Positions 10,902 to 22,243 of a stretch of 64,000 nt of DNA are shown here, one piece after another (the first letter of the stretch is position 1; each line of letters starts with the position of its first letter). Location of the stretch: assembly GCA_963556145.1 (NCBI GenBank), contig OY744463.1, positions 1,178,001 through 1,242,000 of the forward strand, read 5' to 3'. The notes under the pieces were generated by a model that made no database searches, was not told the DNA's origin, and was given only the letters and a program-made list of their open reading frames with translations. The DNA comes from Hygrocybe punicea (taxonomy: Eukaryota > Basidiomycota > Agaricomycetes > Agaricales > Hygrophoraceae). The translations under genes and the position numbers were made by a program.

Positions 10902-11230
10902 ATGCCCGCTCGAAAATATCAATACCATTGGACAATTTCTTACAATACCCTGACGCCGATGATACTGACTCAAGTGATCTAGATGATCCGATGTACCCGC
11001 CCTCCATAGACTCCTCACCCAATGACGATTAGGCATTTCTTTTATTTCTGTCCATTTTATACCTCTATTTTCTTTAGTTCTTCTTAGTTTTCTAATGATA
11101 TGACAAATGATGCAAACAGTCCCATGTCAGGAGCCATCAGCTTTCCTTAGCTGTGTGAACAACCTGAAATGTCTTTTTGATATACACAGGATATATTTTT
11201 ATTTATTTACACGGACATGTTTTTTTTATA
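10902..11230. other. Intergenic, nothing recognised
   Basis: AT-rich sequence after the LTR with no coding signal or repeat that I can identify. Confidence 0.4.
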
Positions 11231-11527
11231 TTAGAGGCAGCCGGTCTTGAAATTGCATTTCATCACCATCTTCATTGCCGATACCCACTCATGATCCACG
11301 CGAAGCCTATTGAACTGCTGGCTGACCTGGATGAGATGCTTATTTACCTCAGCACCCAGGGTCCCTAACTCCTCCGTCAGCACCACAAGTTGCGTGGAAA
11401 TGCTCCCGAAACTTTCTATTGCCCTATCAAACAGGTTGGTTCCGGAATCTGCCCTAAACCTTTTCGTCAGCCGCTCCGTATCCATCTCCTCCTTCCTCTT
11501 CATCTGATTCCGACTCCACCTCTTCAA
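11231..11527 (-). CDS. Short uncharacterised ORF, 98 codons
   Basis: Basic N-terminus rich in Lys/Arg followed by a helical, heptad-like segment ('LTEELGTLGAEVNKHLIQV'). The style resembles the C-terminal helix of the zinc-cluster protein at 590-1090, but I could not show real homology. It may be an exon of a larger broken gene or a chance ORF. Confidence 0.25.
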   Translation of the reverse strand: MKRWSRNQMKRKEEMDTERLTKRFRADSGTNLFDRAIESFGSISTQLVVLTEELGTLGAEVNKHLIQVSQQFNRLRVDHEWVSAMKMVMKCNFKTGCL

Positions 11528-11572
11528 CCCGCCGCTTACTCGTCAATGCCCCAATGGGCCTTGTCCGGATCG

Positions 11573-11674
11573 GTTTATAGCTACAAAATATCAGTCTGTG
11601 AGAAAGCTGGTTATGCACCACAAAATCAGAACCGGGATTAGCTTTTCCTGACCAGCCAAGTTGAGGCAACACTA
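11573..11674. repeat. Fragment of a hAT-like short repeat
   Basis: Contains 'GAGAAAGCTGG', 'GCACCACAAAATCAGAAC', 'AGCTTTTCCTGACCAGC' and ends GAGGCAACACTA, the terminal motif of hAT-type MITEs. A second copy with ~90% similarity by eye lies at 17400-17506. The left terminus is not visible, so it is a truncated copy. Confidence 0.5.
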
Positions 11675-12215
11675 GGCCAGGGCAATGGAAGAGGGGGCCA
11701 GGGCAACCAGGTTGGGTGCCATCATTGTAGGCTATATGTGTAAATGAGGAGTCTTTATGGACTTGGCATGGTGATAAACACAGTATCGAGTGAGATAATA
11801 AACATGGTTCCAAGGGGCAACTAGCACATATCAGGGCTCATAACCTTTTAAAGCTGAATCTATATCAGTCTCAGTCATAAGTGGAACAACTAGTATATTA
11901 CCTGAATCTATATCAGTCTAATATACATGAGTAGTGATGTGTGTAGTAGTATAAAACAAACTCACCTCAGTTGTAAACAGAATGACTGAGGAAAGTAAAA
12001 CTGGCATGTGACACTGATATAGCAGTCTCAATGTCACATGAGGGTACACAGTGCATGTGACTTCAATCACTCAATCTCCAACAGTTAGACTCTCCACTGA
12101 TTGGCTATACATACTTGTACACAACAGTGTTACAGCACTTACTGCTCCAAAATTAGTCCTGCATATGATCCTCACCAACTGGTACAACTGGTGTGAGACC
12201 CCTTAATTTACGGTA
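11675..12215. other. AT-rich intergenic stretch
   Basis: No gene recognised. Short related phrases ('CTGAATCTATATCAGTCT') occur twice near 11,855 and 11,903, a small local duplication. Confidence 0.35.
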
Positions 12216-15200
12216 TCATTGTGCAATTGCATAAGCCCACATCAGCAGACAAGGCACCTGCTGGCCAGATATCCAATATGAAAACATGTCTGTGAAGGGA
12301 TCACCATACTGTGCTTCAGCCAATTGGACCACCTTTTCATCTTCCTGTATGCCAGCCTTCATCATCCTGTCCAGAATATTCATAATTGAAAGCTGATTGC
12401 CATCAGCAGAGTATTTCATCCAAAATACAACTGAGCTAAGCTTTCGATATTCTGTGACAAGTGACTGTGTCAATCTAAATCAGGTGATGTCTGACTATTG
12501 AAGAGAATGTAGGCAAACCTTCAAACCAACACTGCTTGATTCCACTCCACTGCTTTGTGCCTTGATAACAATAAACATAGTGCCAGTGAACAAGTGCAAT
12601 ACTCTGTCCACAGATATAGAGAGGAGATAATTTGTCCCACTGTGGGGAATTATCATCCCACAATCTATCAAATCTGACCAAGTCATGAACAAAGGATATA
12701 GCAGAGGGATTGGGAATATCAGCTGCAGAATATTGAATGATATTATGAGCAAGCTGCAGTGAATACATGTGAATCGATCCCATGGATATTGCAGATAGTG
12801 CAGATCTATTCTGGCTGAGGCTGTCAGGAATGTGTGCACAGAGAACCTGTTGTGGTGTCACAGGTTGGTATTCCATCCCTGTACCAAGCCAGAGAACAAG
12901 GAGTTAAAGGGTTCTCATTGCGGTGGGAGGCAGTTGTATTGCTATCTGCAGAGTCTAGTCTGACTTGACATTTGCGGCTGAAAACTATACCGCTTAGTTA
13001 GTTCTCTTTGTACTTGAACCTATCAATGAGTACTGTGTAACACCCACCCCATCAGCCATAGTGCCAGGTGCCATCGACATAGCTATAATGCATGGAGGAC
13101 AGCACCCTGCTGCAGTTCAGTAGTTCAGGTAAGTTCGTGCCTTCGAAATAGACACCATGTGCTGCAGAGCTTTGGGGATGGACTTGAGACACCCAGAGGC
13201 ATTTGAGATGCAGTCATTGGCCAAGCTGACTGAGCTTGTGGGTGGTAATTTTTTGCTGTTCTAGTGTGATTTTCAAGCCACAACACCACAATGGCAAAAG
13301 CCCTTGACTACCCTTGACTACTCAAAGCTGCATCTGAAATGCCACCATAGCTCTGTACAATTCATTGTCTGGTCACAATCATACACAACTTCTCGATACA
13401 AAATGAAATACAGTAGCAGAATTACTCAAGAAAAGGTCCAGAGTCCAGGGGTTCTCTCCTCAACATTGCACACTTCCATGCATATCCAGTGACAAGCTTA
13501 ACAGCAGTCCAGCAAAGCCCCCAACATTCCTCTTGTTGACCGGCTGCAGTACTCCACATATCCCAGGGTAAGGATTGAGAATTGGGAGTGTTTGGTGGAA
13601 CAGATGAAAACTCCCAGGTCTCCAGATATATCTTAAGGAGAGCTTGAACAATCTTGTCAAGGACAAGGATAGAATGTGTTTCACATTCTTCAGTACCATA
13701 GGGATGGGGAAGAGAATCACAAAGAGCTAAGATCTACAACAAATTCAAAATCAGACATAATAAATATATGTTAGATACACACCAAAGCAGCCTCAGCAAG
13801 CGAGATGTCAATCAATTGATGATCCCAGGAATATTCTAACTCCCATTGAGCAGCACTGTGTAGCGATGTGGCACTTGAACATTCATACTGATTCTTATGG
13901 GACCTTATCAGTGTTGTCATTGCCAAGCCAGCCAGAATAAAGGATGGTTGAACTTGTAACCATTCATCTGAATAAAGACTTTGAACAATGCCAAGGTTGA
14001 TGAAAGATAAGTGATGAGTGCCACTGGCACTGAAGCTGCAAAACAGTCAACAGGATAAGAAAGCAATGGAATCATATAGCGACATACAGAAATGATATAA
14101 GTCGGCAACAATGTGATTCAACCCTCCAGAATTTGGCATAGGAACTACAGCAACTACATCAGATAGAAGGATACATAGTACTTTGTGGAGCAGAGGCGAT
14201 CCCACCAGTCCTTGCGATAATGTTCAACCATGACAGAAGATGATAGAAAGTGGTGAGCAGCATAATTTGGCACCTCAGACAGCTGTTATGGATCGCTTCT
14301 GCAGCAGGCTCTGGCAACAATCAACTTAACTAGGGGATCGGTTTCCAGAGGAGAGAACAGCAGTTTCATTGTTGCTTACAACTAAGACAACACTACTACA
14401 AGTGGGGGGGGTTCATGGTAAAGTCATTGTGAGCCATGGGGGTTATTCAAGACAAGAGGGTCTGCCCCAAGAACCAGACTAAACGTAAAGAAGAGAAAAG
14501 AAGAAAAGTCTGAACCAACAACAAGAACAGTAGATATAGTGACTGGTCTTGAGGGGAGGTAAATGGAAATCCAACCATAAAGCTACAGCAAGTCCAACTA
14601 CACCATGTGTTCACCATGAGGCAGACATGAGGCATCCTCATGTCAATGTTCTCATGATCCAACTGGAGGCCTGGGTGTCATTGAGGGATAGAGGAGGTCT
14701 GGGTGACTCGGATGATTTGTCATTGGATCATATGATATGCAGAATTGCCAATTTGGGGTCTACACTTGCTGTAATGGGCAAGTAGGTAGTCTGGCAGGCG
14801 CATCACATGGTCAGGTTGGAGAGAGGCATTGTCCAGTGTGGGATTGGTGAAGGGAGTGTCTTGAGGTAGTGTGAATATAGCAGCAAGGTTGGTATGAAAG
14901 AAAACAAAGGAATGTGCTGGGGGAAAACCAACTAGGATGGTGGGATAGTTGAGGTCAGACATGTGAACAGCATATGCTGTGCTGGATGACAAAGTCTGTG
15001 TTGATGACATATCGAGGGGCAATGTCTTGTCCTGTGTGCAGAATAATGCGGTCCACCTGATGTCGGTATTCGTCCAAGAAAGGGTATTGTTGTAAACGAG
15101 TGTGGGAGGTATCAAGGTTACAGATGGAAAAGGATAGATGAATGTGGGTCCAGGTTTCGAGTCATGGCACAGGTGACAAGCTGTGGGAACAAGTCGTTGG

Positions 15201-17314
15201 GTACTGCATTGAAGTGATGATGTGTGAACAATACACAATAGGGGTTGGTTCACTGTATTGGGAAGTCGTATGGTCTGTGGTCGAAGTCTAAAGGTGTGTG
15301 CTTTGGTGATGGTCAGATTGGAGGGAACAGTGAAATGTCTTGTGATCAAGGATTGTTCAGAGTGTACAAGCAGGTGAGGAATGTCGTTGGATTGTCAGGG
15401 AGGATAATGGCAGGCACAGGATACGAAAGTGGAAACCATATATCCAGGAATGGAAATTGTCAATTACGTGTCGGTATACTGTCGAGGTGGATGTCGGTTT
15501 CATCAATGAAGGAAGGTTGCCTTTTTCCAGAGGCAAGTCATGACAATGTAGAAACCAATCAGGAAGGTGATCACTATGGCACCAATGATCATCACAGTTA
15601 TGAACTGTTTGGTGAGGATAGCCATTGTGAGTCAGTTTGGGAAGACAGTATGTCATACAGCAAAGACAATGAAAGTGATGTCTGTTGGCAAGGCAACTGT
15701 TCGGGCACAGCAAGGTCACATGGGGATGTGTCCATGGTTGGTCTGGATTGTTCTGGAATCAAGGATAAGAAGGGAACAAGAACAAGAACAAACAACAATG
15801 TCCAAAAGAAGACAAAAGGCAAATTGGAATGAAAAAGGAAGGTGTGGTAAAGCAGAATCGTCATGGTGGGTACTGGAGTTGGAATCGGAGTTGCGGAGTT
15901 GAAAAATGTAACACATGGTCTGTCTGGATTGTTCTAGAAGAAAGGCTAAAGAGGGAACAAGAACAAGAATAAACAACAATGTCCAAAAGAAGTCAAAAGG
16001 TGTGGTAAAGTGGAATCATCATGGTAGGTACCGGAGTTGGAATCGGAGTTGTGGAGTTGAAAAATGTAACAACAACACAGCCTCTAGGTTGTGCCATTGG
16101 ACATGCAGATCCAGGTTTTGATTGTACCTGACTTTTTCAATGGAGGTTAACTCACGACTTGAAAAATAGGAAATGCTGTCACCATGCAGGGACAGACATT
16201 GTGTCTCAAGGGTCAGGCTGGATTCATCTTCTGGGCAATCTTGTATGGGTAAGCCAGGTGGAAATAAGCTGGCTGGACATAAGATGTTGGTGTTGAAGTT
16301 CATGACTGGTTGACCACTCAATGGGTAAGAGAAGAAAACTCGAAACTCATTCTACTCAGGTTGTGCATGCGACTATGCCTAATTTGACAAACAATGGCTA
16401 ACCCCTTGGCAGACCACAGAGTGCCATCAGCAGGTCATGTTGGGTGACTTTATTGCAATCTTGACATAGCAGTGGCACTGGAGAAACTTTCAGGGGTAAC
16501 AGAGATATTATATTGTGATGAGATCTTCTCCTATATGAGAACCTGAGTGCCCTGTTAGAAATAGCACACACAACAAAGACAATGTAACTCACACCAGCAC
16601 TCTGCAGGGTATGCAATCATAGCCAAGATGGTGATGTCAAGGTCCAAAGGTCCTTTATATAACATCATGGGGGAATTTAGATATCTAAGTAAAGGAAGGT
16701 CCAAGAGGTGCCTGGAAATGAGTAGGATCAGAAGGAATTTACATGCTTGTCTGAATGCAGACAGGGCCTGTCTGAGAGCTGAACTGGCTTCTGGGATCAA
16801 CATGAAGGCATTTACATATCCTTGGCAAATTTGGAAACATGTAAGATGATCATATCAGGGTAGAACTAGAAAATTCCATGCACTTGCCACTCAACAAGGC
16901 CATTAGTTGCTTGCAAAGGCAAGGATGGGTGGCAGAATACCAATGCTCTGGACAGTATTCTACAGGCATGGATCAATATTTTTACACACGCCCAAAGTTT
17001 TACACACGCCCTTTGCGGTGTATTCAGCTTATATAACTTATAAGCCAAAAAAGCATATTGAAAGCATATCAGTGTGTACATCAGTGTATGCCTCGTCCTC
17101 ATCCAGTTCCCTGTTCTCCTCAACCTCATCCTGTCTCCTTCATCCTGTACCCATAGTTGCATTCTTTGTCTGAATCACCATGGTCTTCTTCCTCATTGTG
17201 GTTTGCTTTATCATCCTCTCTGGTAACAGGTTCAAGTCTGATCAGCATGGCATTTGCCTGGCCATCATCAGGTTCATTGTTGCTCTCTTCAGTGTATTCA
17301 ATGAGGGGGCTCAT
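12216..17314 (-). pseudogene. Multi-exon gene, probable zinc-cluster transcription factor C-terminal region, split by a solo LTR
   Basis: Coding exons can be read on the minus strand around 16,300-16,072, 14,278-14,150, 14,050-13,790 and 13,740-13,470, and probably 12,876-12,216. Clean introns include 14,099-14,048 (GTATGT...CTGAC...TTTTGCAG) and one near 13,790-13,740. The segments 'HYRKDWWD', 'LAGLAMTTLIRSH', 'WDHQLIDISLAEAALILAL' and 'QQEECWGLCWTAVKLVTGY' resemble the C-terminal half of basidiomycete Zn2Cys6 regulators (where 'EECRRLCW' is typical). That family call is from memory. The solo LTR at 14284-16071 interrupts the exon carrying 'HVQWHNLEAV', whose frame continues as 'LSEVPNYAAHH' on the other side. 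Further coding-like ORFs lie at 16398-17314. No zinc-cluster exon was found. It is presumably inactive. Confidence 0.45.
14284..16071 (+). repeat. Solo LTR (~1.8 kb) with imperfect 5-bp target duplication
   Basis: Begins TGTTATGGATCGCTTCTGCAG and ends AAAAATGTAACA, so the ends form the TGTTA...TAACA pair expected of an LTR. The flanks are ACAGC (14279-14283) and ACAAC (16072-16076), 4 of 5 bases matching. The last ~160-180 bp is a tandem duplication: the block ending in GTAACA at 15913 is repeated as 15914-16071. The antisense strand holds a 209-codon ORF (14720-15349) and hydrophobic ORFs, described under findings. It interrupts a coding exon. Confidence 0.75.
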
Positions 17315-17317
17315 GCC

Positions 17318-17383
17318 TAGTGTTGCCTAAAACCGGTCGACCGGGATCAGCTTTTCCTGGTCGACTGGTTTTAGGCAACACTA
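17318..17383. mobile_element. 66-bp hAT-type micro-MITE with perfect 8-bp duplication
   Basis: Starts TAGTGTTGCCTAAAACC and ends GGTTTTAGGCAACACTA, and is nearly a full palindrome around 'GGGATCAGCTTTTCC'. The flanking direct repeats CTCATGCC (17310-17317 and 17384-17391) are perfect. The core 'GATCAGCTTTTCCTG' is shared with the repeats at 11573-11674 and 17400-17506, which makes it a deletion derivative of that family. Confidence 0.85.
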
Positions 17384-17399
17384 CTCATGCCCCAAAAAA

Positions 17400-17506
17400 T
17401 GTTGGGCCAGCTTCTATAGCTACAAAATATCAACCTGTGAGAAAGCTGGCTGTGCACCACAAAATCAGAACTGGGATCAGCTTTTCCTGACCAGCTTAGT
17501 TGAGGC
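17400..17506. repeat. Second fragment of the hAT-like short repeat
   Basis: Matches 11573-11674 through 'CTACAAAATATCA', 'GAGAAAGCTGG', 'GCACCACAAAATCAGAAC' and 'AGCTTTTCCTGACCAGC' and ends GAGGCAACACTA. It lies only ~17 bp beyond the 66-bp micro-MITE, so two relatives of one family are side by side. No clear target duplication. Confidence 0.5.
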
Positions 17507-17546
17507 AACACTAACTGTGATCAATGTTGCGACTGTGATTGAGGGT

Positions 17547-18341
17547 TGTTATGGATCGCTTCTGCAGTGGCCGGCAATGATCAACTTAACAGGGGGTCAG
17601 TTTCAAGAGGAGGAATAGCAGCTTTCATATTGCTTTACATAGGGCTAGCACCTGAGACAATACTGCTATAGGGGGATTTAAGGTTGCAAACTGTGGGGGT
17701 TACCCAAGACAAGAGGGTCTGCCCCAAGAACCAGACTAAATGTAAGGAAGGGAAAAGAAGAAAAAGTCCATACCAACTACAAGAACAGTACATATAGTGA
17801 CTGGTCTTGAGGGGAGGTCAATAGAAGTCCAACCATGACTCTACAGCATGTCCAACTACACCATGTGTTCACCATGAGGCAGACATGAGGCATCCTCATG
17901 TCAATGTTCTCATGATCCAACTGGAGGCCCAGGTGTCATTGAGAGTTAGAAGAGGTCCAGATGACTTGGACGATTTGTCATCAGATCATTTGATATGCAG
18001 AACTGCCAATTTCAGGCATACACCTGCTGCAATGGGCAAGTAGGTGTTCTGGCAAGTGCATTGCATCAGTCAGGTTTGAGAGAGGCATCATCCAGTGTGG
18101 GATTGGTGAAGGGAGTAGTGTGGGTGTAGCAGTGAAGTCAGCATGAGATAAAACAAAAGAGTGTGTTGGAAGAAAACCAACTGGGATGGTGGGATAGTGA
18201 ACAGCTTAAGCTGTGTCAGATGATGATGTCTGTGTTGATGACATATCAAGGGGCGATGTCCCATCCTATGTATGGAATGATTGTGTCCACCTGATGTTGG
18301 CATTCATCCAATAAAGGAAATTGTTGTAAACAAGTGTGGGA
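17547..18341 (+). repeat. Truncated LTR copy, left part
   Basis: Starts TGTTATGGATCGCTTCTGCAG like 14284-16071 and follows it to about the equivalent of 15,115, then stops at 'CAAGTGTGGGAG'. The sequence at 34866-35090 matches the equivalent of 15,545-15,770 in the same orientation, so these are probably two ends of one LTR torn apart by the insertions between. Confidence 0.6.
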
Positions 18342-18539
18342 GTCCAGACAGTGAGTAAGGCACAGCATGGGTATACTGCGGGTCAGAATTCCTGACACCG
18401 CACCCATACCTGTGGAACCCATACCTGCTCCAATGATGGGTACACACTGTACCCATTATCTGTGAGTACCCACCATGTTCCATCCTAACAACCTTGCGAA
18501 GAACAGGGATGCATCAATTGACGTGCTCCATCTGTTTTC
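18342..18539. other. Unassigned sequence inside the split LTR
   Basis: A 'GGGTACACACTGTACCCA' style palindromic phrase (about 18,440-18,460) and 'CACCCATACCTGTGGAACCCATACC' pairs, but no gene and no recognised element. Confidence 0.3.
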
Positions 18540-18756
18540 GCAAGGTTGGATGGGGCCAGGGACTTTCCATGGGCATCTGCACATCAATTGATGTGGCTGG
18601 GGCATGTTCACGAGGTGGGACTGTTTTCATGAGGTTGGATGGGGCCAGGGACTTTCCATGGGCATCTGCACATCAATTGATGTGGCTGGGGCATGTTCAC
18701 AAGGTGGGACTGTTTTCATGAGGTTGGATGGGGCCAGGGACTTTCCATGGGCATCC
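18540..18756. repeat. Tandem repeat, ~89-bp unit, about 2.5 copies
   Basis: The unit starting 'AGGTTGGATGGGGCCAGGG' recurs at ~18,543, ~18,632 and ~18,721 and contains 'CATCAATTGATGTGGCTGG'. A diverged relative lies on the other side of the hAT/gypsy nest at 34,770-34,862 ('GCAAGGTTGGATGAGGCTGG'). That places the original repeat array on both flanks of the MITE insertion. Confidence 0.75.
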
Positions 18757-18898
18757 GCGCATGCTAGTGTTGCCGTAGTTCCGTTCCAAACCTAGCCGAA
18801 CCCGGTTCAAACCCCAAACTGAACCCAGGGTTCAGTCTAAGTTCAGCCAAATGCTGAACTGGACCACGGGTTCAGTTCAGGGTTTCGAGGCTGGCCGG

Positions 18899-20306
18899 TG
18901 TTATGTGAATGTTTGTTTCACCAAGAATTACCGGAGTTGACTTTGTTCAGGTATCTTCTTGTTGTTCGTGGGTTTTTAATATCTAAATAACCTATCAGGA
19001 AGGGGTTTGTGGGTATATGTACTATATGAATCAATAGAATGTAATAGTGAGGTCTCTTCAATTAAGAATTGAGACTTTGAGTAGGTATGAATAGCAATTG
19101 GGTGTGTGATGTACTGAAAATACTAATATTCACTACTAGAATATAAAAATATGAACTAATGAATACTGATAACAATATTCACCAGTTGAATATGGACAGT
19201 TTTGGCTACAGGGCCTATTCAATCAAGAGTATCTCTGGGTATTATAATATCTGACTTAAATCCGAAGCTTCAAACGCACATTGGCTACTAGTTCAGGGAT
19301 ATCTTTAATACCTTTTGAATACTCTGTTTTTTGTTTAGGATGAAACCTTAACCTTAGAAGTGTATCTATTTAGGATGAAACCTTAACCTTAGAAATGTAT
19401 CTAGCTGACTAATGCTGACTAATGAATTGATTGAACTGAGTGAACTGGGTGAATTCTCCTTGATGACAAGGGGAACTCAGGGAATGATAGAATAAGAGTG
19501 AACTAGACTGGATTGCAAGCACTAGCTACTACAATGAGTAACTACTAGTACTAAGAGAATGAGGGATCACACTGTGTGAACCCAACTGAGAGTGACTACT
19601 GAGTGGTGAGGGGGGAAATCCTACTGACTACTGGAATTTGGGGGCCCTATTTATACTGTTGGAGAACAATGGGGGACTGAGAACAATGGGAAAGTGAGAA
19701 CAATAGGACTGAGTCATGAGAACAATGGATGGCATCAAAGAGGCTGTGAACAATGGGCTCTATCTCCATTTGGACTGTTTAGAACAATAGACTGCTCAGA
19801 ACAATAGACCATTGTCTTTATGTAAGCAGAATATCACAATCACTCTCTGATGCATCCTATCTTATCATTATCTTATCATCCTCTTGTTCACATCTTATCT
19901 AATCATTTCCCATTATCTAGCTGAGCCGCTTTTGATCAATACAAGTAAACAAGATTTGTAATCAATCCATTACTGCTAATATAGGTAACAATGCTAGTTG
20001 GGCTTGTCTCCTTGCACGCGCAATACAGAGAAATATATAATAAATACTAATGAGTGGGGGATGTGCCTCTGTGCACCATACATAAACGGCTAGGTCTGGG
20101 CATTACTAGTGAAGCCATAATAAATGATATAAAGGTAAGCATATATGCTATTTGTGTCTGTTCACTAGCATGCGTAATGTGGAAAGGCATAGAATGGGTA
20201 CTAATGAGTGTAGGTGTGCATCCATAGTGTTGCACTTAAATATCTAAGTCCATGGTCCGATGGTAAACCCATGACATTACACCCAAAAACACTTGGGGTC
20301 ATGACA
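18899..20306 (-). repeat. 3' LTR of the large gypsy element
   Basis: 1,408 bp, reading TGTTATGTGAATG on the plus strand and ending GGGGTCATGACA, so the termini form TGT...ACA. It contains a direct repeat 'AGGATGAAACCTTAACCTTAGAA' (about 19337 and 19371) and repeated 'GAACAATGG/GAACAATAG' units at 19,660-19,820. No difference from 32407-33814 was found by eye. Confidence 0.9.
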
Positions 20307-20393
20307 TCCGCACAACACAATTAAATCAACTGTCCCCAGTTGAAACCAAAAGAAAACAACTTTTTAATCTGAGAAGAAGCTTTTACATTATTA

Positions 20394-21122
20394 CTATTCT
20401 TTTAACTTCTTCTTCATCTTTCCAAAGAATTCCTCCCAATCTTGTACATCAACTCCTTCTGCCTTTAACCGATCCATATTCTTCTTCGTAGCATTTAGTA
20501 GCGCCTTGAGGTGGTACTTAGGGCGAGTGCGCTTCTTTTGTAGCGGCTTAGGAAGTAATGCCGGAATTGCAGGGCGTTCGAAACGATTGCGGCGAGAGGA
20601 AGTTGGGTGGTTACGATTTGTGGAAAATGAAGGAGGCGATTCGAGCCATTCTCTAAACTCCGGGTCTAAGGGTACAGATTGCGAAGGGACGGTGGCGGGT
20701 GGCATAGGAAAGTTGGGAAGACTATCCATGAAAAAGTCGAAATCGTCTGGCGGCGGACAGTCAACACCTCGTACGTTCACAGATTCGAAATCGATGTATT
20801 CGTCAGATTCCGAAGGGGGTAGCGGTGGTGTCTGAGCGGGACTAGTTGGTTTGGTAAAAAAGTCCGTATCGTATTCGGTGGGAGTATCGAATAAGCGTGA
20901 TAAATCGAGACGGCGTAGAGGAATATCCATAGATGGAGAAGGTGAAGGACTGGAGTATGATGTCATAGTATGATATGGATTACGGTATATGGGCGTCTGG
21001 TAGTGCTGAAGCGCTGAGCGGAATAGCGGTGCAGTTGATGTAACAGGAGACGTTAAGGGAAAATATTTGTGGGGGAACCGGAATGGTGGGTCAAGCAATA
21101 CTAATGTGGGACATTGTGTCAC
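20394..21122 (-). CDS. Extra ORF between integrase and 3' LTR, 242 codons, unknown
   Basis: Pro/Ser-rich N-terminal half, an acidic segment with 'SDEYIDFESV' and 'DDFDFFMDSLPNF', then a strongly basic tail ('LPKPLQKKRTRPKYHLKAL' and a terminal KMKKKLKE). No membrane segment or signal peptide, so it does not look like an envelope protein. The position, 88 bp from the 3' LTR and on the element's strand, suggests that it belongs to the element. The basic tail could bind nucleic acid; that is inference. A subgenomic or spliced transcript would be needed for expression. Confidence 0.45.
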   Translation of the reverse strand: MTQCPTLVLLDPPFRFPHKYFPLTSPVTSTAPLFRSALQHYQTPIYRNPYHTMTSYSSPSPSPSMDIPLRRLDLSRLFDTPTEYDTDFFTKPTSPAQTPPLPPSESDEYIDFESVNVRGVDCPPPDDFDFFMDSLPNFPMPPATVPSQSVPLDPEFREWLESPPSFSTNRNHPTSSRRNRFERPAIPALLPKPLQKKRTRPKYHLKALLNATKKNMDRLKAEGVDVQDWEEFFGKMKKKLKE

Positions 21123-22243
21123 AATAGGTCCCTGTGGGTCCAGAACTAAACTAGCCCTGGCCTTGCTATATTGGGATGATGTATTTCAAATTCGATTTAA
21201 GGTTGTATGATTGATCAAATCGGGATTTTACCATTCCCTTGGTTCTTCAGGGTCTTGAAGCTGTATCGGGTACAGATCTGCAATAGTACCAATGCTTATT
21301 TGGTCTAGACCGTTTACTCAGGTCACATGAGAAAACATGTGCCGGTCACGTGTTTTCCAGGGTCATAGCTGTACATTTGCACGATCCGTCTTTTCTTTCC
21401 TCTAGTCTGCCACTATGGTTCTGTAGTGCTCCACTCCTTTTTCTTGCTATGCCACTATGCAATAAATTGTAAAAAAAATCTATCCGACGCTATGAATGGT
21501 CACTCCATCTTCCCTTCAAGAAAAACTCAAGAAAAACCAAACCGCTAAGTAACTTCTTATATTTATATTCAATTTTCACCATTACTGAATAATTGGCATG
21601 TAGATAAGACGGTCTAAATCTAGCCGTTCCTTACTACTATCTGCTGCAATCGTTTGACAACGAATTCGTCTGGAGGATGGACGGGCCGGGGGTGATGTTG
21701 AGCATCACTCCGTTTCAACTAGGGGCGAGCGCTATATTTTTCGGGTGGGACTCAGTTGCTGGACTACTGGGAGTGGAGGGTCACCGGTCGTTCGTCCATT
21801 TCTTTATCTTTCTATTCATACACCAGTTGTATTTCCTTTTATTCTATTTTCTATTTCATTATGTCTTGTCATTTCATTTCGTTTCGTTTCGTTTCGTTTC
21901 GTTTCGTTACGTTTCGTTATGTCTTTTATATATATTATCATTGTATTCATATAATGGGTCCGTCAACTATTAGATGAGAGGGGTTGTATTATCACTTTGT
22001 AGCGTTATATATATTTTCTTTGCATGTCTGACTTAAAAATGACCAGCAAATCATAAAACAAATAAAATTTATCCAATCAGTTTAGATAGCATAAAAAAAG
22101 GGTGCGTGACGGGAAATCATGTGCATAGGTAAAAATAGCGGCCAATAAAAATGCATGGGGCATAGAAAAAGAGGGTGTGCAGCGGGAAATCACATGAGGG
22201 ATAGGGGTCTTGGATATAACTGAATATTCAGTCACCAAAGGTG
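21123..22243. other. Non-coding spacer inside the gypsy element, with CGTTT repeat
   Basis: No credible gene. 21,873-21,920 is a pentanucleotide array (TTTCG/CGTTT, about nine units). Two near-identical phrases, 'GGGAAATCATGTGCATAGG' (about 22,110) and 'GGGAAATCACATGAGGGATAGG' (about 22,183), form an imperfect direct repeat. Confidence 0.5.

Noticed and set aside
18494..18795. Repeated short ORFs, and the ~89-bp repeats as a CRISPR-like array
   Set aside because: The whole unit repeats with no separate spacers, in a eukaryotic genome; the ORFs simply follow the repeat.
21677..21977. Hydrophobic ORFs over the CGTTT repeat
   Set aside because: The Phe/Val/Ser pattern in all three frames comes from the pentanucleotide array.
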